Position numbers and translations under genes: made by a program. 64,000 nucleotides of DNA from Synchiropus splendidus (lineage: Eukaryota; Chordata; Actinopteri; Syngnathiformes; Callionymidae): positions 12,184,501 through 12,248,500 of the forward strand of contig NC_071345.1 of the NCBI RefSeq assembly GCF_027744825.2, given 5' to 3'. Each line of letters starts with the position of its first letter. Positions within the stretch are counted from its first letter, which is position 1. Below the pieces are notes generated by a model. That model searched no databases. It worked only from the letters and a program-made list of their open reading frames with translations, and was not told the origin of the DNA. This document shows, piece by piece, positions 1 to 18,050 of the stretch.

Positions 1-2826
1 TATGTGATGGTGTGAGAGAGGGAATCATCAGAAGTGTCAGAAGAGAAATAACAAATTAGAAATGAAGATTGGATGCTATAGATTTTGGGGCAGCACAAGG
101 GACTGTAACGTTGCTTTTGGGTTATATGGCGCAAAATAAATGAAAATAGCTCAAGAGGTATATTTTACTTTCACTGGGTTGCTGTTTATTAAAGAAGTAT
201 AAGGAGCACAACGCTTATAATAACTCCTAACTAAGGTCACTTTGGTTGAGGGTTGCAGCAAAAAAAAAAAAAAATGTTGGACTGCTCAAGTTGTTGCCTC
301 TCTCTTGTGCCAACTAGTGTTTATTAGTGAAAATACATGTAAAAAATTTAAATAAAAAAGGAAGTCCTTGCATTTCAATTCTTGTAGAGCCAAAACCTTG
401 AACATATTTTAAGGTGAAAACCAAATGCATACTTGAACTGTTTCACATGGATGATGAGTCAGATTATTGTACATTATAAGTCTGTATTTTAATTTATGAG
501 GCTGTTTGCAAAAGTCCTGGTTTAATACAATATTCAGCATTTGTTCATCAGGAGCAGGCGATGTAGGAGGTGGTCTGAAGTTCCATCTGGATTTCAGAAG
601 ACTTTAGAGGAATAGTCATACACTGATGCTCCTCAAACACCCTCCTCTATTCAGACCTACTCTACTCTACTAAAGAGAAAACTTTCCAAATTCCTTTCCC
701 TCTCTATGAATCTTTTAGTATGTAAGTCTGTAATGACTTTTGAGCCATCCATATCCAGACCACATAAAATGACTAGACAGGCTGATTTTGGGCTCCGACC
801 CTTGAGTTTGTAACATGCTTTAGGGTGTAGGGTTCCAGTTGAGGCAGGCGTCCATCAATCACTAGCACAAATATAAATAACCGCCACCACTCTTTGACTT
901 CAAGAGGTTGATTAAAAGCCAGCATGTACGTAACCACTTCCCACCCCAGACCACAGATGACCAAGGTCAAATCACCACTGCACGTGAAAACAAGTCGCTT
1001 ATTGCTTACACTGTGCACTAAACGTGGGGAGAAGTAGCACTGTATAGCCAGACATCGCAGTATGTCCAACCCGAAGTCAGGGCCAGAAACTGTCCGGCTG
1101 TAGGAAATGCCAAGTCATATTTTCCAAAAATCCACCCGGCCGCCCACACCCTGCTCACACACACATGCACACACAGCCATGCCGTGCAGACACACACGAC
1201 CACATTCACAAACAGACCTTTTCTTTCCAGTGTGTGAACTCACATCTGTTTCCTGACAACAATAATAGCAGCACACGAGGCGGGCTAGCGGCTTCTGTAA
1301 CAGGTGTCAGCCCTGTTAGTTGTCAACCTGAAGATGACCAGTGTGTGTCATGAATAAAGAGACGCTGATTTCACGAGGTGAAAATGCATCAGACCATGCA
1401 CTTACTGGAGCAAGGCTGCTTTTTCATCAAAGATAATTACAGGGCCGTGCTGAAGTACAGGTCTTTTTGCTTGTAGTTGAGACATTTCATCCTCGTCTTC
1501 TTACTTTTGTGTTGTAATAACATCCTGTGGTGTTTGTCTACCGCAGCCTGAAGCTACCTGTGCAATGCAAACTTGCGGCTTCACCATTTAGCTCAACCGT
1601 TATCTACAGAAAACCACACAGGTTTTCAGTCAGAGCACCGGGACAACAGTGCAGTGCGCATGATTATATTCGCGCTAAAACATCTGTGACGTGAACTAAT
1701 CTAAAAAGTCTAAAAAGGATTATCATGTTTTTTTGCCCATCTCAAGGTAACAAAAACATCCAGTTTATCTTAGGGATTTCAGGGAGGCATCAGGGCTTTC
1801 TCTTTCTTTCCTTCAAATCCAAAGTGGGACCTGTGGTCCGTCACAGTTGACCTTCACCCAGGTGCTGTTGAGTTTCCCATTTCAAAGCTCAGCTGCGGTT
1901 CAGTGGCCAATGCTCTCAATGAGAAAATGCTGCCGTCAGCAAGTGATGGGACATTGCGTGTAAGAAAAGGGAAAGCAAAATGGAGCCCATTTTGTGAAAA
2001 AGCATTCAAACTTTTCTGTCAGTTTTTGTTGTCAACTTTTCCAATGGCTGCAGGAAATCAACACTTTTGCAGTTATAACATCCATTAAACCAGAGAAAAA
2101 CACATGAATGTCAAGTAAATTACCTGCATACTTTCTCCTAAAAATACCATTTTGATAGAAATACTTATCAATAGTGTGAAGCAAATCAAAGTCCAAGATT
2201 TGATAAACCCAGCATTCTTTAATTTACCATGCATGTACTGTAATGTTGCAGCAATTTAAGATAAAAAAAAAAGCAAACTAAAACTACCGCGCAAAAGTGC
2301 AACAAGAGAAGTCAGATATTTTCATGTTGCAGTGACTGCTTCTCTGATTCTTTTCTCTGAACAGTTTACTGACTCATCATGACGAACATTGTAAACTTAT
2401 CACAAATAATTTCTACTGCCTTATTTGGAGCTGAACTCGCAGGAGAAGGAGCACTTGTAAGCAATGACTGAACACAAACATTTTTGCATATTTTTTCAAC
2501 CCACCTACGCTTCCGTTACAGTACGTCTGCACAGTTTTGACACATCATTGTAGTTACTTTCACTCAGAGCTTCAGCGAGTCAAATTGAAACGCATTTAAA
2601 ACGTTTGACTTTGTAAGTGATGAGTAAATGCATGGAGGCAACAAAGAAACAACGTACGCGCTCACTCAGGTGTGCAAACACACACAGAGTATTGAATGAA
2701 AATGATCAACACTTCAACAAAATATCAACATAAATATTTGCAAATAAATAGTGACATAAATAAGATAATTGAGGATTTACATCCAGTCATAACCAAGTCT
2801 TTAAATACAACGGTTTCCTTCATGAA
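1..2826. other. Intergenic sequence, no recognisable gene
   Basis: I see no exon with family resemblance on either strand. The open frames here are short and lack splice context or recognisable motifs. There is a short CA-rich stretch around 1150-1200 and scattered A/T runs. The distal 3'UTR of nat14 (minus strand) may extend into the right part; an ATTAAA-type polyadenylation hexamer on the minus strand lies at 2218-2223, but it is far from the stop codon and unproven. Confidence 0.6.
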
Positions 2827-4740
2827 TCACAAGTCTTTATAAAACACCTTTGTGAGGGGGTAGCTCAGGAATCCTCTGTCTGGAGTCTCCAGTGTCACCT
2901 CTTCATCCTCTTCAGTAGATGTTTCCCCGAGCTGCTTATAACCCAGTTTCTTAAAGAAGACCTCCCCCACTTTAGAGGGAAAGGGGACGTGTGCGTAGAG
3001 TCTGCGTGCTCCACTTCCTCTCTCCTTCTTCTCTAAACTCTGGACAAGAAGGCGACCCAGGCCCTCCCTGCGATACCAGCTGCCCACCACCACCCTGCAG
3101 ACTCTTCTCTCACCCGCTCGGTGCTCGCTCTCACGGAACATACAAGCCAAGACCTCGCCATCACAGTCGGCCACCCAGACCTGCCCGGCCGCTTGCTCCC
3201 GCTCTGGAGTTATTTTCTCTGGTGACGCCTCCTTGTCCGATTCCTTGGGTCGGACTTTGCGTCTTGTCTAGGCAAAACAAAATAAATTATGTCAGTTTTA
3301 TTCCTGCGTGTTTGTGGCACCAGCGGACCGTTATGTTTGGTACACAAGTTCAAACTGCCTTGTAGAGAGTGAACAAATCAAAATGCCATCTTTTTATCAT
3401 TTAGTTCCTAGTTACTCTTGCTGCAGACATCAATCCATCCTCAACCGCTTATCCGTTGCTGCGTCGTGGGGGCAGCAACTTCAAAAAGTCGCGCCAAACT
3501 CCCTTCTCCCAGTGAAGTGATATAATCCCTCCATCTGGTCCTGGGGTTGGTCTCCTGCCAGCTGGCCGTGCCTGAAACACTTCCAAAGGGAGGCGTCCAG
3601 GGGGCATCCTCATTCGATGCCTGAACCACCTCAACTGACTCCTCTCAATGAAGAGAAGCAGTGGTTCTACTCAGACCTGCAGCTCATGACCATAGTTGAA
3701 GGTCGGGATGATGGATGATTGGTCGGAAAATAGAGAGCTTTGCCTCTTGGCTCAGCTCTCTCTTAGAGACAACAGTGCGTTAGAGTGATTGCAATACCAC
3801 TCCTGTTGCAGAAATCATCACGTGGAATCCCACTGAAATAAAAGCTCAATCTTTTCTTAACATTTGATGAATTATTGAATAAATAAATACATAAAAATAC
3901 CTAGGGTATTGCATTATGCAATACCTTGGCTGTATGACTGGACGCGCTGACTATTGTTCTAAGTGACTGGAGATTAAGTAGATCCCACGAACAACAGATT
4001 TCATTGCTCCATTATTGTTATACAGTAAAGATAAAAACTAAACCAATGGTGATATAGACTCTGTTTTTGTTACTTTCTGTAAGCAAGTATCGTTAACAAT
4101 AACGATACATGTAACCAAAATTACGTAGGATTTGTAATGAATGTTTTTATTGCTCCTACCATAAAGAAATAAAAATAATAATAATCCACCGAAAACTGTA
4201 AACTCAGCCAGCATTACCCTTTGACTCACCTTCTTGGTCATGGCTGTCTTGCCGCTGATCCGGCAGTAGGGGTTCTCAAGAACCTCATCCTGCGCCCCCC
4301 TGAAGCTGCTACCCACATAGTCCCAGTAGGGGCGACTGCTGCCCAGGACCCCCGTGGAGCGTGGCATGGTAATTTTCAGGAAGATAATTAGCAGGAAGAC
4401 AGGAATAGCCAGTGCCAGTATAAAAGAGTGCACCAGGCAACGTAGAATGGAGGAGCAAACTGCCAGGATGAAAAGGCAGAGAGGACGAGTGAGAATGTGG
4501 AGGATGAGACGGTTCTCTGTTCCCTCACAGCCCTCCTGGACAGAGAATAGAGACAGGAAACGTTAAAAAACATATTTTTTACGATGTTCATTTTCGTTTT
4601 TTAATTTGTGTTGTTTATAACTTAATATTCTGGAAGGAATCCAATCTAATTGTACAAACCTTAATGAGCTGTTTGACCATCTCGATGTCATCCTCCTTCA
4701 TCCTCCTCATCACCACCTGATCCAGCTCCAGCCGCACCAT
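2827..4740 (-). CDS. nat14: Probable N-acetyltransferase 14 (membrane-anchored GNAT protein)
   Basis: Three coding exons: 4740-4660, 4535-4230 and 3267-2827, all with GT-AG junctions in phase 0, giving 275 aa. Residues 1-45 hold an acidic N-terminal segment (KEDDIEMVKQLIKEG). Residues 46-80 are a long hydrophobic membrane hairpin or double-pass segment. After a linker, the GNAT fold follows with the acetyl-CoA-binding motif RREGLG at about 195-200. The C-terminus ends VFYKDL, like the FSKDL end of mammalian NAT14. NAT14 is a poorly characterised putative acetyltransferase, and its substrate is unknown to me. Human NAT14 is 206 aa, so this protein has a longer linker between membrane and catalytic parts. 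It sits next to znf628 on the same strand, as in human 19q13.42. I chose the start because the exon opens MVRLELDQVVMRRMKEDD, matching the family N-terminus. Confidence 0.92.
3428..3815 (-). mobile_element. 5'-truncated non-LTR (LINE) retrotransposon fragment in nat14 intron 2
   Basis: The minus-strand reading frame at about 3634-3449 carries the degenerate end of a fish LINE reverse-transcriptase ORF: a MRWFRHRMRMPPGRLP string, then a GRRP and DGG region corresponding to the RMPPGRLPGEVF...GRRP..TRWRDY tail common in teleost LINE copies. The plus strand begins with the familiar CCATCCTCAACCGCTTATCCG-type 3' tail. The copy is frame-broken and truncated, so it is a fossil. I cannot assign the clade with certainty; an L2/Rex-type element is likely. 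It has the same orientation as nat14. Confidence 0.8.
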
Positions 4741-5718
4741 CTTCACCTTTCCTTAAATCAATCCAGTGTCTCACCAGAGAGGCTCATTCACGTGGTGCAC
4801 AGAACCTGGTTGAAAAGGGAATGTTCAAGAAATATATTCAGCATAATAGCAATATTAAAGTGTCCTGAATTATGTCCAGTTAAAGTGACAGCAGATTCCA
4901 TCAAAACATGGCTGGTGCATGACAGAGCTGGATGAATATAGTGCTGGTGGAATGAACAGGTGGTCGAGAGATAATGTACTGCTCTCATTTTGGGAGAGTT
5001 CCACAGAGGGGGGAGCTGTGATAGTGAAGGCTCTGTCTCTGTTGCAGCTGGTAAGGGGTGGTGGGAGAGAAAACTAAATCAGGACTGTTTCCGGGATCTC
5101 TGCTAAGCAGTTTCTCATGTGTCTCAATCTCGAGGGGTTTTCATGTATTTAGAAGTATGTTGGGCAAATTATTCTTTAAATGAACCATGTAGATTTCTTG
5201 GCCTATTGAGTCACATGGGGTAAAACTATGCTGTGTGCTGAGTGTGTGTGTGTGCTCATGCGCTGTCAATCAAACAGTCATATAAGCATATATTCATCAA
5301 ACCAGGCCATCTGCCACCACAGTCCAGCTCTGATGCTACATGACAGCAATTTTAGCAACAATAACATGTTGTCCTTCTGTGTCCCACAATCTTTGAAATT
5401 GACCACTGCAAAGTCACGCAGATGTGTCGCTAAAGTTTGGGCTGATGGCTCTTGAAAACGTAGCATTATCAATGGCGCATATTTACACTATCAAGACAAA
5501 ATGTGTCTGCAATAAAGGCTTCTGTCAGAGACGCTAAGGATTATGGGGGATTAGCATCTTGTGCTCACAACCAAAACTCTGCTCTGTCGCTAAATATCTT
5601 CCGTTTTCTTCGCAGTACTTGCAGTAATGTAAAGTGACGACAGAGAAACCGTGTCGAATCCTTACACGGTAGTAATCGTTCTCGAACTCCGGATCCTGCA
5701 GAACCCGGTTCTGCTTAC

Positions 5719-5950
5719 CTCTATTCCAACGAACCCCAAATCCACTTGTCTGTCGGCAATGCACACATGGATTTATTGTTCGTCCAGTGGAACACACGAT
5801 TGAAACAGTTATTTTTTTTACTCAGTGGAGAGCGATTCTTCATTCAGAAGTGCTCTAGAATCTCTCCCGTTACACGCTTCCAATGTGGCGGACTACGCCA
5901 ATAGTTTGCGTAGCTCCCGCACGGCGTAAAAGGTACGTGAATTGGCGTAA
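5719..5950 (-). promoter_or_regulatory. nat14: Candidate nat14 promoter and non-coding first exon
   Basis: On the minus strand a strong donor (AGAG|GTAAGC) lies at 5719/5718, and a plausible acceptor (TTTCAACCAG) lies at about 4807, just upstream of the nat14 ATG. Together they suggest a 5' leader exon of roughly 100-180 nt. A CCAAT box on the minus strand (ATTGG on plus, 5941-5945) and local CpG enrichment lie upstream. The leader would contain a 15-codon upstream ORF ending in TAG just before the donor. Transcript evidence is lacking, so this is inference. Confidence 0.45.
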
Positions 5951-6556
5951 GAGTGACAGCGCAACCAGTGTACCTCCACTATTCGTAAGACCATTTTTAT
6001 AGGAATTATTATCATTTTTTTTTTTTTAATAAATGCATTATTTCTTCTGTATTTTCTGTATTCTTATGTTATTTTCTTAATATAGCATTCCAACGGTGCC
6101 ATGTTATTGCATTACATTTTCAATGTTGCAATATTATTTAACTCATTCATGAACCTCAGTGTTTGTCCCACTTGGCATCACTTCATCTAGCATATCCCCT
6201 GCCTCTGCAGCTGCACCATTGCCTATTACAAACTACATCACTTAGCTAATTATTTCTTTTTCACGCAGTATAGGAGTCAAACTGAATGCTTAAAATGATT
6301 TTCACATGTCCACATATAAGCCTCTAATGTTCATATTAATACCATGTTTTAATCTATTTTTACACATTGTTAGCTATATATTGATATGTTTCATTCACAG
6401 GTTGGACATTTGTTAACTGGCCATCAGGGAATCAACAGAAATCCAACCAGATGAACTTCTGAAAGGAAAATCTCCAACAAAACCTGTTATTAGACCGTGG
6501 AGGATTCCAAGACCTGGCATACTAAAGAAGTCGTGGTAGGAGCACAAACTCTATAC

Positions 6557-6857
6557 CTGGGGTCACCAACATGGTGTCCACGGGTAGCCCAAGGTGACCA
6601 AGGGAGTACTCCACGGGCCGTTTAAAAAAGTAATAGTAATAATTTAGATTTTCACGTAATAACCATCTTGTTTTTGTGATTCCTTTTTTGATACACCATT
6701 GGTAATTATTGTGAAAACCCAACAATGAGACAAGTATTTGAGAGGAATATGATTTATAATCCATTATATATCGTGATTTCAGAAGTGTGTACTAAACTGA
6801 TGGTAGCCCTTAAGGTCACACAGTGCCCTAGGAGTAACTCGTTGTTGGTGACCCCTA
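6557..6857. mobile_element. Non-autonomous hAT-type element (MITE), 301 bp
   Basis: The ends are inverted repeats: CTGGGGTCACCAAC on the left and, reversed, TAGGGGTCACCAAC on the right. The element is flanked by a perfect 8-bp direct duplication, CTCTATAC, at 6549-6556 and 6858-6865. An 8-bp duplication and GGGGTCACCAAC-type termini are typical of hAT transposons. No transposase frame is present. It lies between nat14 and the 3' end of znf628. Confidence 0.88.
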
Positions 6858-7105
6858 CTCTATACAGTAGATCCTTATGGAAATCAATAGGAGCAAATTA
6901 TGTATTAAGATGTAGCAAAGAAGGATATAAAATGTAACAATTTACTTTGAGGATAACTCTTTTAATAACTCATTTATAAGAAGTTCAATTTTATACATTA
7001 AAAAAATGCTACCTGTTTAATCTAATACACATCCATTTTGTAAAATAATGTTAGGTGATTTCTGTACACAAATGAAGCAGAAGAAAACATACAAACAATT
7101 GACAG

Positions 7106-7111
7106 ATTTAT
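7106..7111 (-). other. znf628: Polyadenylation signal of znf628
   Basis: AATAAA on the minus strand (TTTATT on plus), about 380 nt downstream of the znf628 stop codon. It is the first canonical hexamer I noticed after the stop, which implies a 3'UTR of about 400 nt. Confidence 0.55.
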
Positions 7112-7489
7112 TAATAGTGGTATTATTTATATTAACTGTGTGAACAAAGTAGACAATGCAATTGCAATTCATATTTCATTATCAAACCGACTGTCAATGA
7201 CAGCATAATTTAAACCAATAGATCAATGAGTATTCCAGGCTCCTTGTACTTAAATGTATAACATTTCTAGTCTGTGGCACCATGGCATCACAACAAATTA
7301 TTGGCCTAACTGCATCGTCTCACATACACAAAGCCTTCATCTGACTAAAGTGCTAACACAAGTGGTGAAACAAGCAGTCTCACACACATGGTGATATTTT
7401 TCAGCCCATCAGATCAGACTTCAGTTTTAATCGCTCAAAACTTAGGGTAGAAAAACACCTCCATCACCAAAACACACTTGCTAAAAGAG

Positions 7490-15000
<7,511 letters not shown>

Positions 15001-15056
15001 AGCCACACTGGGCAGGTGATGGATGAGGATGCTCCTTGATGTCTCTTATTGCAACA

Positions 15057-15136
15057 TTATTCCACATTGCCGTCCATCATTGTTGCGTTCTGTTTCCTTA
15101 TAAAATCCTTCAGACGTTCAAAACCATAGCTGCCAT
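15057..15136 (-). promoter_or_regulatory. znf628: Two upstream ORFs in the znf628 leader
   Basis: Upstream of the main ATG (15000), the minus strand has ATGGCAGCTATGG..TGA at 15136-15110 (8 codons) and ATGATGGACGG..TAA at 15080-15057 (7 codons). Both are complete and end before the main start. They lie after a plausible acceptor (CTTCCGCAG, about 15160), so they would be in the second leader exon. They could lower translation of the main frame. Confidence 0.5.
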
Positions 15137-15432
15137 ATCTGGTCAAAAGATGATGATTTCTGCGGAAGCAAGATGAGATAAAAGTGAGATAAAATGGTGG
15201 AGTTGTGCAGGTTTATCCCTGCAACAGGAAGCTTCCTGGACCCCCCAGCACAACTGCACATCCTAGTACAGAACCCATCAAAGACATAGGTTGTAAGTTG
15301 CAGGGCTGGGATCGCTCATTGTTGCATAACGGAATACATTTTTTTTTGCTACCAAAATAATCAAGTGTTACACCTACAGTGGTCTGTGACATTTTTGCTT
15401 GGATCTACTGGCCATTTGTCAGTAAGAAATTT

Positions 15433-15473
15433 TACATATATATATTTTATATATATTTATATATATTTCTATC
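15433..15473. repeat. AT-rich simple repeat
   Basis: Alternating TATATA and TTTATATA units, about 40 bp, between the znf628 leader exons. No function visible. Confidence 0.8.
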
Positions 15474-16027
15474 AACTCCTGTGGGAACCGATTGTAGGTT
15501 TATGTTAACCCACTTCTGACCATCAATTGACTCTCCATTGAGGACAGGTAATGCACCGCGACAGCAGCGGTTTAAAGGTCTATGTCACTAGTAAGTAGTA
15601 GCACTCGTAAGTGAGTGGGGACGAAGCGGTTTCAACAGAATTGGCGGTAGGACGTGTAGTGATTTCGTTCGTTTATCTGCAACGCAATATTCACTCGGTA
15701 AATAAATGCGTGAATACTTGGGTTAATACCTTATATGTTTCTGGTCAAAGGTAACGCGGTGGATATAGCAATAAACCGAGGAATCTTCTCGCGCACTGCG
15801 GTGTTGACTAGTAAACACATTAGCATGTTCATACCTCGTCGCATATTTAGGAACTTGAAAGGAGTATTGTGATGCAGACATGCTGGCCAGTAGACAACAC
15901 TGACAATACGTGCATTGCTCAACAAACAAATCAGTAACTGGCCTGTATTTAATGCTAAATTAGCAGCCAATAATGCATAGAGGAGTATCTCGGTAAAATG
16001 TGCAGGTAACTAGTGAGTAGCGCTTAC

Positions 16028-16215
16028 CGTGGCTTTTTAAAACTTGACGAGATATTATTGTTAGAATGAAAGGAAGCGGGTACCGCAGTGAGATTACACA
16101 CAACCTTAGCAATAAACACACAAACAGCACTACTCCACCCGATGCCGCCTCCTCGTAACAGCGACGACGATTGGCTGCCTCGTCACATTGAACCGCTGCT
16201 CCCATTGGCTAGCCT
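16028..16215 (-). promoter_or_regulatory. znf628: Probable znf628 promoter and first non-coding exon
   Basis: A CpG-rich stretch carries two CCAAT boxes on the minus strand (ATTGG on plus at 16170-16174 and 16204-16208), 34 bp apart as is usual for NF-Y pairs. About 140 bp downstream a minus-strand donor ACG|GTAAGC (16028/16027) could end a non-coding exon. No TATA box is evident. Start-site position is inferred. Confidence 0.5.
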
Positions 16216-16229
16216 GAGCGTCGATTTAG

Positions 16230-17817
16230 CGGCGTCGTTTCGACGCCAGCGAAACTATCAATACGATAGATAACAGTTAAATGTATTCTGACTGACGTCT
16301 CGTATATACTGTATATGTGTTCCACAAAATTTTAGGCTACATCGTTCGACTTGGCTGTCTGCTAAAACAATGGCTTAGCTGGCTATAGATCACCAAAGCG
16401 AAAGTAAGGTTGTTTAGTTGAAAGATAATACGTGTGCATGTAAAATATATTCACTACAATTACTACACAATGCATCTAGGTAAACTTTTTTAATCATGTG
16501 ATACTTTATCCATGTATTCAGACACAAACTGCATGCATTTAAATAAGAAGAAAATAAATAAATGGGCCAACAAAAATAAATAACTAAAAGAATCCCACAA
16601 TATTTGAAAGTGCAGGATATCACCTGTTTAACATTCAACACAGTATTCATTCCCATAGTTAATGGTAGAATAAAGTGGGGAAAAAAATGACGGCCACCCT
16701 TTTGCTTATTTTCTTTATTCCACCAACAGAATATATCAGTGGAAATGGTTGCTTCAGCTTCCTGATCAGTCTGACACACCACTGTTCCCTTTGTGATGTA
16801 CATTACCCCAAAGCTGCAGCTCCACTTAAGGTAAGATGAAGACCAATTTCCTTTCCCTTTGACTTCAAGATACGTCTCAAACAGCCAAATGACCGCAGCA
16901 ATAACAACACTACCAATGTTTTGCGCACATTCGGCATGATTTATTTCACCAAGGCACATATTTCACATTGAGGCCAATCTTTGTGTGGAAGAGGCAACTT
17001 GATGTAACAATAATTTAATCTTTATATAGAATTACTGTAAATAATAAGAATAAAAACTGTTTTTAAAAATAAGTATAAAACGAGGGGAGACTTGCTCCCA
17101 TGCAGCAGAAAAATAAATAGTTACACTTTAAATAAATAGTCAATACTGTAACAAATACTAGAATACAAAGAAACAGAATCCTATTATAGTGATAGAATTG
17201 GTAAAAGAAAGTCTACATAGTTCATAGAAAAAACATCATACACAAAAGCACTATAGTTTACATTCATGTACACTTATGTACATCTTTACAGAAATAGTGT
17301 CACAATACATAGTATTTTAAGGCTTTGGGTGTTTAACTTTCAAAACATATTTTTCATTTTGTAACCCCAAGCACAGGTTCAGCCATCTTTCTCATCCAAG
17401 TGGCTAATTCTGATGAGTTTGTGCAAAGAATCGAATCAGGTCCATCGGTGCTCAGTAACGCGACACATTCACACAACTTTACCACAACAATCAACATGCC
17501 ATCTTAAAAAATAAACAGGCATTAAAAATATAAGTTCTGCATTCGCTCTGTTTTGCTAAAACCAGGTTTTTAAAAAAGGTCATAATAATCCTTGTGGTGC
17601 ATGTTTCTGTTTAAGGGCGTTGCACAGTAAGAAATTGTCAATGACGGTCTGTGGAAATGTTTGCTACATCTATTGGAAGATGAGAAACACAAAGTAAAAT
17701 GGAGCATCAATAACAGGAAGTGCTAATGCTTGTTATGTTTTGAGGAACAGTGAGACACAAATGAACATCTGGGTGAGAGAAATCACGAAAAAGAAAAGAA
17801 AAATATGACATACCAAC
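16230..17817. other. Gap between znf628 and il11a, including likely distal il11a 3'UTR
   Basis: AT-rich sequence. The longest open frame (minus, 16414-16959, 181 codons) has no motif I recognise and an unlikely composition, so I do not call it a gene. Further minus-strand ATTTA motifs occur near 17110-17140, and AATAAA hexamers at about 16715 and 16938 on the minus strand could end the il11a transcript. Confidence 0.45.
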
Positions 17818-17819
17818 TT

Positions 17820-17880
17820 CAAATAAATAAATTTCAATAAATTACCATTAGTCAATAAATAAATAAATACATAAATAACA
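17820..17880 (-). promoter_or_regulatory. il11a: AU-rich element in the il11a 3'UTR
   Basis: Read on the minus strand, about 170-230 nt after the il11a stop codon, the sequence has overlapping ATTTA pentamers, including TATTTATTTATTTATT, and further ATTTA copies. Overlapping UUAUUUAUU nonamers are the hallmark of class II AU-rich elements, which bind TTP/HuR-type proteins and make cytokine mRNAs short-lived. Location and orientation fit a 3'UTR role. Confidence 0.7.
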
Positions 17881-18050
17881 CGATCATGAGCAGCATGTCC
17901 TCCTTCCCTCCGGCAACATACACGTTTGAACACACGTGTTGACTTTCGGGACAGGAGGAGATACTACTTACTACAGTGCAGACCCACGTGGTCCTGATTC
18001 CCATAGACTCCTCCGTGTTTCCACGCCAGCAACTTTCAGTTCGTGAATTA

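Noticed and set aside
5534..5797. 87-codon minus-strand frame upstream of nat14 with CVHC and CKYC pairs
   Set aside because: Looks faintly like a zinc-binding protein, but the spacing fits no known finger, and a strong splice donor (5719/5718) sits inside it. More likely leader exon and promoter DNA.
16414..16959. 181-codon minus-strand open frame between il11a and znf628
   Set aside because: It is the longest unassigned frame, but it shows no family motif, an odd composition (Cys/Tyr/Trp-rich, hydrophobic runs from AT-rich DNA) and no splice or promoter context. It lies where the il11a 3'UTR probably ends.
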